Of a stretch of DNA of 64,000 nucleotides, positions 25,156 through 32,887 are shown one piece after another. Made by a program: the position numbers and the translations under genes. The stretch is from Amycolatopsis vastitatis. Its GTDB lineage: Bacteria; Actinomycetota; Actinomycetes; Mycobacteriales; Pseudonocardiaceae. The stretch is taken from assembly GCF_002234595.1 (NCBI RefSeq), contig NZ_NMUL01000039.1, positions 124,001-188,000 on the forward strand. Reading direction: 5' to 3'. Positions within the stretch are counted from its first letter, which is position 1. Every line of letters begins with the position of its first letter. The notes under the pieces are model-generated. The model had not been told where the DNA came from, searched no databases, and saw only the letters and a list, made by a program, of their open reading frames with translations.

Positions 25156-25980
25156 GTGCTGACCCAGGTCGCAGAGGGTGTACTCGTCCACACGAGCGAG
25201 TTCTGCCAGAGCAACGCCGTCGTCGTGCAGGGCCGGGACGGCTTGCTGCTCGTCGACCCGGGGGTGCTCGGCGACGAAATGGCCTGCCTGGCGAACGACG
25301 CCGGCGAGCTGGGCCCGATCGTGGCGGGGTTTTCGACGCACCCGCACTGGGACCACCTGCTCTGGCACGCCGGGTTCGGCACGGCGCCGCGGTACGGCAC
25401 GGCCCGCTGCGCGGCCACCGTCCGCGAACGGCTGCCGGACGCGCAGGCGAAGGCCCGGGTCGCCCGGATGATGCCGCCGGACATCGTCGAGCGGGTCCCG
25501 CTGGACCTGCTCGGGCTCGTCACCGCACTGCCCGCCGAAGCCGTGCGGATTCCTTGGGACGGCCCGGAAGTCCGGATCGTCGAGCACCAGGCGCACGCCC
25601 CGGGCCATGCGGCGCTGCTGATCGAGGAGCGCGGGGTCCTCCTCGCCGGCGACATGCTTTCCGATGTCCTGATCCCGATGCCCGACGTGAACGCCGCCGC
25701 CGACCCGATCGAGGACTACCTCGCCGCGCTGCGGCTGCTCGAGGACGTGGCGGCCGACGTCGACGTCGTCGTCCCCGGCCACGGGTCCGTCGGCGGAGCC
25801 GGTCAGGTACGCGCACGGATCGACCTGGATCGCGCGTACGTGCACGCTCTGCGTGACGGAGGTGGATCCGCCGACCCGCGGATCGGCCCCGCGGCCACGT
25901 TCGGCAAGGATTGGCTGCCCGCCGTGCACGAACGGCAACTGCAGGGCCTCGTCGCGAGAAGCAACGCGACGCCCGGCTAA
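25156..25980 (+). CDS. MBL-fold metallo-hydrolase
   Basis: This 274-residue hydrolase has the metallo-beta-lactamase core: THPHWDHLLW (HxHxDH-like, here HPHWDH), QAHAPGHAALL, LLAGDMLSDVLIP and VVPGHGSVG. It likely hydrolyses esters, lactones or thioesters. It starts at GTG 25156 without an RBS, so it may be leaderless; an in-frame ATG-like start at 25120 adds a low-complexity leader. It is divergent from the YCII/sigma pair. Confidence 0.87.
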   Translation: MLTQVAEGVLVHTSEFCQSNAVVVQGRDGLLLVDPGVLGDEMACLANDAGELGPIVAGFSTHPHWDHLLWHAGFGTAPRYGTARCAATVRERLPDAQAKARVARMMPPDIVERVPLDLLGLVTALPAEAVRIPWDGPEVRIVEHQAHAPGHAALLIEERGVLLAGDMLSDVLIPMPDVNAAADPIEDYLAALRLLEDVAADVDVVVPGHGSVGGAGQVRARIDLDRAYVHALRDGGGSADPRIGPAATFGKDWLPAVHERQLQGLVARSNATPG

Positions 25981-26049
25981 CCACGGGCCCGGCAGGCCGC
26001 CCGGAAAAACCGCCGCGGTCACGGCGGACGTTCTGCGATACTCACCGCC

Positions 26050-26883
26050 GTGAAGAGTGGTAACGCCGTGCTGGGGGTGCATTTCCTGCTCTCGCTGATC
26101 GAGCCCGTCGACGCCTCCGCGGTACGGCGGCGGCTCGGGATCGGCACTCCGGCGCCGCTCACCGACACCGGCGCCGCCTGGGAGCTCAGGCGGCTGCACG
26201 CGCCCGCGTCGGTTCTGCTGTGGATGCTCGAACGGGACGATCCCGGCACGAACCGGCTCGTGTTCCACCAAAGCCACGTGGGCGACGCACTCAAGCGCGA
26301 CATCCTGCGGGGCCTGCCGTTCGGCGCCGCGGACGGGCCGCTGCCCGTGCGGGTCGATTGCGGGCAGCAGTTCTGCTCGCACGCGGCACCGGCCATCCCG
26401 GTCAGTCCACACGGGCTGATCGGCGGGCTGCGCGAGGCACGGACGATGAGGTCGGCCCGGACGGCGGCACGAGCCGTCAGCAAGCCCGACTGGGCCGCGG
26501 TCGCCGAGGCGGACCGGGTGGAGCCGCTGCCCGGGTTCACCCGTTGGGCGCTGGCCGAGCGGATCGACTGCCCGCCGCGGCTGCGCGCGCAGTTCGGCTC
26601 GCACGCCAAGTTCACCAACCGGCTCCGCAACGCGGGCATCGTCGAGCCACGGGAGTACATCGAGCACAGCCGGCCGCCCCGGGACGTGCTGGCCGTGCTG
26701 TCCGTCGGCACCCAGCTGTTCCCGCATCGCGTGGGTGAGGCCGCCGCCTCGCTGGCGCCGGCGGTCCGCGCCGAGCTCGGCGCGAACCTGGACGCGTGGG
26801 CGGTGCTGGCGCAGCTGCTCCCGACGTTCGCCGGGACGGTGCCCGAACTGGTGGCCACCTGCGGCGCCATCGCGCGGGTGTGA
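26050..26883 (+). CDS. Unrecognised protein adjoining the tRNA-like/vWA cassette
   Basis: I do not recognise this 277-residue soluble protein. It is a mixed helix/strand protein with VEPLPGFTRWALAERIDCPP and FTNRLRNAGIVEPREYIEHS in its C-terminal half. GTG 26050 has GATACT eight to thirteen bases upstream, fitting a leaderless transcript. Its stop is one base from the 3' end of the tRNA-like RNA on the opposite strand, so transcription of that RNA would run antisense into it. Whether it belongs to the cassette is uncertain. Confidence 0.65.
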   Translation: MKSGNAVLGVHFLLSLIEPVDASAVRRRLGIGTPAPLTDTGAAWELRRLHAPASVLLWMLERDDPGTNRLVFHQSHVGDALKRDILRGLPFGAADGPLPVRVDCGQQFCSHAAPAIPVSPHGLIGGLREARTMRSARTAARAVSKPDWAAVAEADRVEPLPGFTRWALAERIDCPPRLRAQFGSHAKFTNRLRNAGIVEPREYIEHSRPPRDVLAVLSVGTQLFPHRVGEAAASLAPAVRAELGANLDAWAVLAQLLPTFAGTVPELVATCGAIARV

Positions 26884-26884
26884 G

Positions 26885-26961
26885 TGGCGGGCGGCTGGAT
26901 TCGAACCAGCGTGTCCCTCCTTGCGGAAGAGGTGCGACTGCCTCTGCGCTACGACCCGCCA
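26885..26961 (-). tRNA. tRNA-like RNA 1 (non-canonical cloverleaf, CGC in anticodon position)
   Basis: Read on the minus strand from 26961, it shows a T-arm GCTGG-TTCGAAT-CCAGC, a variable loop GACAC, an anticodon arm CCTCT-TCCGCAA-GGAGG, and a 3-bp D-stem around CAGAGGCAGT. The acceptor is unusual: seven pairs (TGGCGGG with CCCGCCA), a bulged T, and two more pairs (CG/CG), nine pairs in all. Position 33 is C instead of U. A promoter-like TAGCAT (26968-26973) then CCGGGC precedes it. It may be a tRNA mimic, not a decoding tRNA. It is back-to-back with the vWA gene at 26985 and closely resembles 32659-32737. Confidence 0.65.
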
Positions 26962-26984
26962 GCCCGGATGCTACAGGGGGAAAA

Positions 26985-28370
26985 GTGAGTCACCGGAAAC
27001 GGCTGCCGGTCGTCGACCTGACCGACCGGCGGGCGCTGGCGAGCTGGCAGCCCGCCCCGCCCGCGGTGATCGCCGAGGCCGAACGGCTCAAGGAGGCCGC
27101 GCTGCTCGACTTCGGGCTCACCGAGTCCGTGGTCGGCTCGTGGCTGTTCGCCAAGTGCCGCCACCAGATCGCCACGACGGCGATCGACACCGCGGCGGTC
27201 GTCGCGTCCGGCGACGGCACGTGCCTGCTGCTCTTCAACCCCGGCTTCTTCGCCGGCATCGGGCTGGACGGCGTCAAGTTCGTGCTGTTCCACGAGGCCC
27301 GGCACCTGGTGCACCGGCACCTGTTCGCCGAGCCGGAGCTGCGCGACGATCCGGTGTTCACGCTCGCGGCCGAGGTGGTGATCAACCACGTCGCGATCGT
27401 GCGGCTGGGCCGGGGACTGCCCGTGCTGGACGGGAAACCGGCCGGCGTCGACCCCGTGGCCGTGCACCGGCGGTACGTCGAAGACCTCACCGCGCAGGGG
27501 CTGGAGCCGTTGGCGTACGACGGCTTCACCGGCACCGACCTGACCGTCTACACCGAACTCAAGCGCATGAAGCACCCGCCGGTGCCGTCGCCGTCGTGCG
27601 TGCACGTGACCCATCGGCTTCCGCTGGACCAGGAGGCGCTCGACGCGGCCGTGTCGTCGGCGTTGCTGAACTCGCTGCTGGCCGCCCGCCGCGGCAACGA
27701 CCGGGCCGGGTCCGAGCTGCTCGACCTGATGGGCCGCACCGAGGACACGGCGAGCCGGATCTGGGGCAACCTCGGCGCGGGTGCGCTGCGGGGCGTGACG
27801 GCGAAGACCGGCAAGGTCGACTGGTGGCAGCGGTGGCTGGCCGACGTGCTCGGCTCGAAGCTGCGCGAGGGCGAGCGGCTGGTGTACCCGAAGAAACGCG
27901 GCGCGGTGCTGGCCGCGCTCGGCCACGAGCCGATGCTGTCGCGACGCGGGCCGGTGCGGGACAAGGTACTGGTCATCGCGTACGACACGTCCGGGTCGAT
28001 GCCCTCGAGCGTGGTGGACTGGATGACCGGGCTGGTCGGCGGGATCGACGGCGTGCGGGCGCACTGGCTGGCTTTCGACGGGGTGGTCATGCCGTTCCGG
28101 CCGGGTGAACCGGTGCTCGGCGGTGGCGGCACGAGTTTCCAGGCCGTGGTCGACTACGTCGAGGGACGGTCCACAGTGGAGGGAAAGTCCTTCGAGGACC
28201 GCCCGGACGCCGTCGTCGTGCTCACCGACGGGTACGCCCCGCCCGTGACGCCGGCCGAGCCGGACAAGTGGATCTGGCTGATCACCGAGGGCGGCGACGA
28301 CTGGCCCGACGCCCACACACCACCGATGGCCTGCCACCGCGTGCGGCCCGTGACCGGAAGAACCCGATGA
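26985..28370 (+). CDS. vWA-like protein with putative metallopeptidase domain, module 2
   Basis: This 461-residue protein is the counterpart of 16112-17323. It has HEARH (residues 103-107) in VLFHEARHLVHRHLF, then a conserved Asn/His region VVINHVAIVR, and a C-terminal vWA domain with KVLVIAYDTSGSMPSSV (about 328-345) and a second metal-site loop LGGGGTSF. GTG 26985 with AGGGGG (26975-26980) was chosen; longer frames run across the tRNA-like gene. It is coupled by an ATGA overlap to the tandem AAA gene. The pair may form a remodelling machine of the RavA-ViaA kind. Confidence 0.83.
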   Translation: MSHRKRLPVVDLTDRRALASWQPAPPAVIAEAERLKEAALLDFGLTESVVGSWLFAKCRHQIATTAIDTAAVVASGDGTCLLLFNPGFFAGIGLDGVKFVLFHEARHLVHRHLFAEPELRDDPVFTLAAEVVINHVAIVRLGRGLPVLDGKPAGVDPVAVHRRYVEDLTAQGLEPLAYDGFTGTDLTVYTELKRMKHPPVPSPSCVHVTHRLPLDQEALDAAVSSALLNSLLAARRGNDRAGSELLDLMGRTEDTASRIWGNLGAGALRGVTAKTGKVDWWQRWLADVLGSKLREGERLVYPKKRGAVLAALGHEPMLSRRGPVRDKVLVIAYDTSGSMPSSVVDWMTGLVGGIDGVRAHWLAFDGVVMPFRPGEPVLGGGGTSFQAVVDYVEGRSTVEGKSFEDRPDAVVVLTDGYAPPVTPAEPDKWIWLITEGGDDWPDAHTPPMACHRVRPVTGRTR

Positions 28371-30157
28371 CCGAGACCTCGCGCCACCGGACCGCGCCCG
28401 AAGGCGGCTCCCGGCTGACCCGCTTCATCGACGCGATGATCGACATCGGCCAGACCGGGCAGATCTTCGGCACGCACGGCATCGGCAAGACGGCGACCTT
28501 CTTCTCGCACATCGCCGAGGCCCACCCCGGCACCGAGCTGGTGTTCGTGCCCGCCGCCAACCTCACGCCGGACGATCTGCTGATCAACGCGCCGGTGCGG
28601 GAGAACGGCGAGTTCGTGCTGCGGCAGCTCGTGATGAGCCAGTTGCGGCCGGGCAAGCCGTTCGTGCTGCTGATCGACGACTCACTGCAGGCGGCGGAGA
28701 CGATCCAGTCGCAGCTCATGCAGGTCGCGTGCAACTGGACGCTGGGCGAGTTCGACCTGCGCGCGCTCGGCTGCATCGGCGTCTTCCTGACCGACAACGA
28801 GTCGCTCGCCGAAACCGCCGCGCGGCGCAGTGACCTCGCGATCCTGGACCGCATGGTCACCGTGCGGGTGACCGCCGACGACACGGCGTGGCGCGGCAAG
28901 CTCGCGGCGCGTCACCACGGCTGGGACCTGGGTCCGTTCTTCGGTGTCCGGGCGTCGCTCGGACCGGAGTTGCGCGAGTTGCTGTCCCCTCGCACGATGG
29001 AGCACGTCCTGGCCCTCGCCCGGGAGAAGTTCCCGCTGCGCTGGGCGCTTCCGCTGGTCAACGGCGAGCGGCTGCGGCTGGCGGAGACGCGCGGCAAGAA
29101 GAGCGTGGACCGGACGTCCGAGATCCTCGACAAGCTGGCCGGCGCGCTGGGTGTGCCCAACCCCGCCACCGTCCCGGATCCGGTCCGGCAGGTGCTGCGG
29201 GCCGCGCTGCGCAACCGCTGGAGCGTGCTGCTGCAAGGGCCGCCCGGCTGCGGCAAGACCGAGCTGGTGCGCGAGACGCTCCGCGCCGGGCTCGGCCGCG
29301 ACCCGCTGTACTTCTCGTTGCCGGTGACCAACGTCGAGGACCTGTGCGCGCCGATCCCCACCTCGGACGGCACGTTGGAGAACCTGATGGCGCAGCCGTT
29401 CACCGGCCGCGCGCCGAAGGCGATCGTGTGGGACGAGTACAACCGCCCCAAGGACAAGGCGGCGTTCGCCCGGTTGATGGAGATCACCCAGGAGTGGTCG
29501 CTGGCCGGCCGGCCGATCGAGAACCTGCGAGCCCAGGTGGCGATCCAGAACCCGCCGTACCACCTGGGACGCAAGCTCCTGGTGTCCCGCAACAACATCG
29601 CGCAGGCGACGCGGTTCACCGCGTCGCTGGTGGTCGAGCCGGCCGACATCCCGGCCAACGAATGGCTGATCCGCAAGTACGGCGGTGTGGCGGAAACCGT
29701 GCTGGAGTGGTGGAAGCACGACATCGACGACGAGGGCCGCGAGTGGATCACCAAGCGCACCATCGAACGGCTCGTCAAGCTGCACGAGCGTGGCCTGCCC
29801 CTCGAACAAGCCACGATCTACCTCGGTGACGGCGAGTACGCGCCGGTGCCGCTGACCGCGCTGGTCGACCGGCTGGCCAACCGGCCGGTGACCGGGCTCG
29901 CCGAGCTGGCCCGGCAGGCGGACCGGTGGGTGGAGCGCCTGCGGTCCGAATCGGCGTCGGCCGAGGGCGGCGACGGCGGTGACCTCGTGCACCAGGTGCT
30001 CGCCAACGCCGAGCTGTCCCAGCTGCGCCGGCACCGCAAGGTCGTCGCGCGGCTGGTCCCGCTGCTCCCGCCCAAGCTCCGGGCCACCTACCTCGTCGGC
30101 GTACCCGACGACCGGCAACGGTTCTGGGTCGACGTCTTCACGAAGCTGCCTCGCTAA
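28367..30157 (+). CDS. Tandem-AAA MoxR-type ATPase, module 2
   Basis: This 596-residue protein has two nucleotide-binding regions: GTHGIGKT at residues 35-42 and a second, canonical GPPGCGKT near 290-297. A Walker B-like region VLLIDDSLQAA follows the first and IVWDEYNRPKDKAAF the second. Standard MoxR proteins carry one AAA unit, so this is a duplicated form. It overlaps the vWA gene by four bases (ATGA). After its stop the LRR gene comes head-on. It probably supplies ATP-driven motion for the vWA-metallopeptidase. Confidence 0.85.
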   Translation: MTETSRHRTAPEGGSRLTRFIDAMIDIGQTGQIFGTHGIGKTATFFSHIAEAHPGTELVFVPAANLTPDDLLINAPVRENGEFVLRQLVMSQLRPGKPFVLLIDDSLQAAETIQSQLMQVACNWTLGEFDLRALGCIGVFLTDNESLAETAARRSDLAILDRMVTVRVTADDTAWRGKLAARHHGWDLGPFFGVRASLGPELRELLSPRTMEHVLALAREKFPLRWALPLVNGERLRLAETRGKKSVDRTSEILDKLAGALGVPNPATVPDPVRQVLRAALRNRWSVLLQGPPGCGKTELVRETLRAGLGRDPLYFSLPVTNVEDLCAPIPTSDGTLENLMAQPFTGRAPKAIVWDEYNRPKDKAAFARLMEITQEWSLAGRPIENLRAQVAIQNPPYHLGRKLLVSRNNIAQATRFTASLVVEPADIPANEWLIRKYGGVAETVLEWWKHDIDDEGREWITKRTIERLVKLHERGLPLEQATIYLGDGEYAPVPLTALVDRLANRPVTGLAELARQADRWVERLRSESASAEGGDGGDLVHQVLANAELSQLRRHRKVVARLVPLLPPKLRATYLVGVPDDRQRFWVDVFTKLPR

Positions 30158-30200
30158 CTCCCCCAGCCGCGCCGCTGCCAACGAACCTCGGACGCGCGAC

Positions 30201-31301
30201 CTAGTCCCCGCGGTGCACACTGCGCACCGCCGCCACATCGGCGGGCACCTCAGGCCGTTCGGGAACCTCGGCGCTCGCCGCGTCGAGCCGCCGCCTGATG
30301 CTGGTGGCGACGCCCTTGCCGAGCACGAACCGGGTGGGCGTGGCCGCTCGCCGAGCGCCGTCCAGCAGCCGGTGGGCGGCCCGGCTGTCGAGCCCGGTGT
30401 TGCTCAGCACGAGGTGCCGCAGCCGGTGCGGCCGCTCCGCGAGCGCGTCGGCGATGGCCGTCGTGGCGGTCTCGTCCAGCCGGTTGTCCCGGGCGTCGAG
30501 GACCTTCGCGGCCTTCACTCGCCCGAGATCGCACACCTCCACCCCGGCGCGGGCCGCCGCGATCACCAGCCCGGCCGTCGCCTGCGGGCCGATTCCGTTG
30601 CTGGCCAGGGAGATCCGGCGCAGGCTGCCCGGCTTCAGTGCCGAAGCGATGGTGTGCGTGCCCTCGTCGCCCAACTGGGCCGCGGACACGTACAGCTCGG
30701 TCACGGCGCCGGCGGCCAGCAGGTCCGCCAGGTGGGCCGCCCCGGCCGGGCCGAGCGGATTGCCGCCGAGGTAGAGCCGCTCGATGCGCCGGCCTTCTCC
30801 GGCCGCGGTGAGGAGCGCCGCCACCACCCGCGCCACGCCGGTGGCGTCGAGTCCGGTTTGGACGAGATCCAGGGTGCGCAACGACCGGGCGGCCTCGATG
30901 AGCGCGGCCGCCGCGTCGCCGTCGCCGACCGGGTTGCGCTTGAGCCAGACCCCGGTCACCCGCCCGGCCTGCGGCGACATCCGCAGGCTGTCCGCGATCC
31001 GGCACACGCCGCCCGCGGTGATGCCGTTGCAGCCCAGGTAGAGCGTCTCGACCTCGCGCTCGACGGCCTGCCCGGCGACCTCCGCCGCGCCGTCGCCGAG
31101 GCCGTCCGTGCCCAGCAGGAGATGCTTGATCACCCCGGGCCGCAGCGCCTCGGCCACCAAGGCCGCGCCGTCCGGGCCGAGCGCCGACTTGCACAGGTCG
31201 AGCCGGCCGTCGGGCAGCACCGTGCCGGTCGGGAAGTCCCGCCGTTCGGCGGTGACCGCGCCGGTGCGCAGCCACGCCAGGAGGGGTTCGAGCCGGTTCA
31301 C
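30201..31301 (-). CDS. Leucine-rich-repeat (ribonuclease-inhibitor-like) protein
   Basis: This 366-residue protein contains about eight LRRs of the RNI type: VETLYLGCNGITAGGVCRIA, LRTLDLVQTGLDATGVARVV, IERLYLGGNPLGPAGAAHLA, VTELYVSAAQLGDEGTHTIA, LRRISLASNGIG, AKVLDARDNRLDETATTAIA, LRHLVLSNTGLDSRAAHRLL. It would form a curved binding surface for a protein or RNA. GTG 31301 overlaps the SDR stop by four bases, so the two are translated together. It converges on the tandem-AAA gene. No secretion signal is seen. Confidence 0.83.
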   Translation of the reverse strand: MNRLEPLLAWLRTGAVTAERRDFPTGTVLPDGRLDLCKSALGPDGAALVAEALRPGVIKHLLLGTDGLGDGAAEVAGQAVEREVETLYLGCNGITAGGVCRIADSLRMSPQAGRVTGVWLKRNPVGDGDAAAALIEAARSLRTLDLVQTGLDATGVARVVAALLTAAGEGRRIERLYLGGNPLGPAGAAHLADLLAAGAVTELYVSAAQLGDEGTHTIASALKPGSLRRISLASNGIGPQATAGLVIAAARAGVEVCDLGRVKAAKVLDARDNRLDETATTAIADALAERPHRLRHLVLSNTGLDSRAAHRLLDGARRAATPTRFVLGKGVATSIRRRLDAASAEVPERPEVPADVAAVRSVHRGD

Positions 31302-32617
31302 CACGCCGCCTCCCGGTAGTCCTTGAGGAAGACCCCCGCGCTCGGCGCACCCCGCTCGCCCCGCACGATCGGGTCGTACACCCGGGCGGCACCGTCCACG
31401 ATGTCCAGCGGCGTGCGGAACCCGTCTCCGGCGACCCGGGCCTTCTTCGGCAGCGGGTTCTCGTCGGTGATCCAGCCGGTGTCGACCGAGCACATGTAGA
31501 CGCCCCGCTCGGCGAGTTCGGGCCCGCTGGTGCGGGTCAGCATGTTGAGCGCCGCCTTGGCCATGTTCGTGTGCGGGTGGCCGGAAGTCTTGTTCCGCAC
31601 GGCGAACCGGCCCTCGACGGCGGTCACGTTGACGACGTACCGGCGCGGGTGCGGTGAGGCCAGCAACAGCGGCAGCAGCCGGTCGCACAGCAGCGTCGGC
31701 GCGAGCGCGTTGATCAGCTGCGTCTCCAGCACTTCCGCCGCGTCGAGTTCGCCCACGCGGACCGACCACGAGTTGACCGGGGCGCTGTCCGGCAGCAGCC
31801 CCGCCTCGTCGATCTCGGCGAGCGCGAGGGCGCCCCGGCTCGGCCCCAGGGCCAGCATCGGGCTGAATCCCGGGGCCAGCAGGACGTTCGACGGCAGTAC
31901 GCCGGTCTCGCCGTCGATCAGCGCCGCGTAGGACCCGGGCGGCCGCCGCACGGTCTGGGCGGCGTTGTTGACCAGGATGTCGAGCGGCCGGCCGTCCGCG
32001 CGCAGCGACTCGGCCAGGCCGAGCACCTGGCGGGGATCACGCAGGTCGACGCCGAGCACCGTCAGCCGGTCCAGCCACCGCGCGCTGCCGGGCGCCGCCT
32101 CGAAGCGGCGCTGGGCGTCACGCGGGAAGCGGGTCGTCACCAGCAGTTCGGCGCCGTCCCGCAGCAGCATCAGCGCCAGCTGGAACCCGATCTTCACCCG
32201 GCCGCCCGTGAGCAAGGCGCGGCGTCCGGTCAGGTCCGTGCTCGCTCGCCGGCGTTCGGCGTTGTCCTGCGCACAGGGTGGGCAGAGCCGGTGGTAGAAG
32301 GCGTCCGCGAGCCGGTAGGGCTCCTTGCAGACGTAACAGCGCCTCGGCCGGGCCAGCGGTCGGGCCATCGCGTCCGGGGCCTCCCGCAGGGGCGCGTCCT
32401 CGCGCCGGTCCAGGGCTCCCGTCGCCGTCGCGGCGTCCACGGTCGCGTCCGCTTCGGCGCGTTCGGCCGCACGGACCTTCTTGCGACTCTGCCGGCCCTC
32501 GCGGGCGAAGGACTCCGCCACCCGCTCGGCCTTCAGCCGCACCGGATCGTCCGACGGCAACGCCCGCAGCCGCGCGACGGTCTCGTGGAACACGGCGAGA
32601 TCGGCCTCGGTGATCAT
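31298..32617 (-). CDS. Zinc-ribbon SDR-fold protein with altered active site
   Basis: This 439-residue protein has an N-terminal basic helical region, a four-Cys zinc ribbon (C94YVC97 and C112PPC115), and an SDR Rossmann domain from about 132: TGGRVKIG (137-144), the NNAAQ strand end (217-221) and a VNVTAVEGRF strand. The catalytic YxxxK is replaced by TNMAK within HPHTNMAKAALNMLTRT, so the Tyr is missing although Lys remains. It may bind NAD(P) without normal oxidoreduction. RBS GGAGGGGGG precedes ATG 32617. A tRNA-like gene lies 41 bases upstream on the same strand, so it could sit in this gene's 5' leader. Confidence 0.82.
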   Translation of the reverse strand: MITEADLAVFHETVARLRALPSDDPVRLKAERVAESFAREGRQSRKKVRAAERAEADATVDAATATGALDRREDAPLREAPDAMARPLARPRRCYVCKEPYRLADAFYHRLCPPCAQDNAERRRASTDLTGRRALLTGGRVKIGFQLALMLLRDGAELLVTTRFPRDAQRRFEAAPGSARWLDRLTVLGVDLRDPRQVLGLAESLRADGRPLDILVNNAAQTVRRPPGSYAALIDGETGVLPSNVLLAPGFSPMLALGPSRGALALAEIDEAGLLPDSAPVNSWSVRVGELDAAEVLETQLINALAPTLLCDRLLPLLLASPHPRRYVVNVTAVEGRFAVRNKTSGHPHTNMAKAALNMLTRTSGPELAERGVYMCSVDTGWITDENPLPKKARVAGDGFRTPLDIVDGAARVYDPIVRGERGAPSAGVFLKDYREAAW

Positions 32618-32658
32618 GCGGTTCCCCCCTCCTGCGGTCCCCGCACCAGGACCGGGCC

Positions 32659-32737
32659 TGCCAGAGCGGCCGGATTCGAACCGGCGTGTCCCTCCTGGGA
32701 AAGGAGGCGCGGCTGCCTCTGCGCTACGCCACTGGCA
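32659..32737 (-). tRNA. tRNA-like RNA 2 (non-canonical cloverleaf, UCC in anticodon position)
   Basis: Minus-strand folding gives T-arm GCCGG-TTCGAAT-CCGGC, variable loop GACAC, anticodon arm CCTCC-TTTCCCA-GGAGG with a perfect five-pair stem and U33, and D-arm around CAGAGGCAGC. The acceptor is six pairs (TGCCAG/CTGGCA), a TG/T internal loop, then GCG/CGC, so again nine pairs, not seven. It shares CGTAGCGCAGAGGCAG and AGGAGGGACACGC with tRNA-like 1. TACGAT (32746-32751) followed by CCGGCC is the likely promoter. It might decode GGA as tRNA-Gly, but the acceptor shape argues for a tRNA mimic. Confidence 0.65.
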
Positions 32738-32770
32738 TTGGCCGGATCGTATCCTGCGCCTGCTCCGGCG

Positions 32771-32881
32771 TTACGACCACGGCATCGGCGGCCAGGGCGG
32801 TTCCTCCAGCCGGAGCGTGTCGCGCGCGCCCGCCCACCAGCCGGCCGCGACGATCACCGGCAGGCACGCCGCGGCGCGCAC
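32771..32881 (-). CDS. Possible 36-residue protein downstream of DUF72 gene
   Basis: A GTG at 32881 begins six bases past the DUF72 stop and reads VRAAACLPVIVAAGWWAGAR, then TLRLEEPPWPPMPWS and stop. It has a short hydrophobic segment. Position and length make it a possible coupled microprotein, but there is no distinct RBS and chance cannot be excluded. Confidence 0.25.
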   Translation of the reverse strand: MRAAACLPVIVAAGWWAGARDTLRLEEPPWPPMPWS

Positions 32882-32887
32882 CCGCGC

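Noticed and set aside
26796..26984. Upstream extension of the vWA gene across the tRNA-like sequence
   Set aside because: The extension is a translation of the antisense of a tRNA-like RNA; GTG 26985 has its own RBS.
26885..32737. Integrated mobile element bracketed by att-like tRNA copies
   Set aside because: The two copies are only partly alike, each has its own promoter-like box and compensated stems, and no integrase or transposase lies inside.
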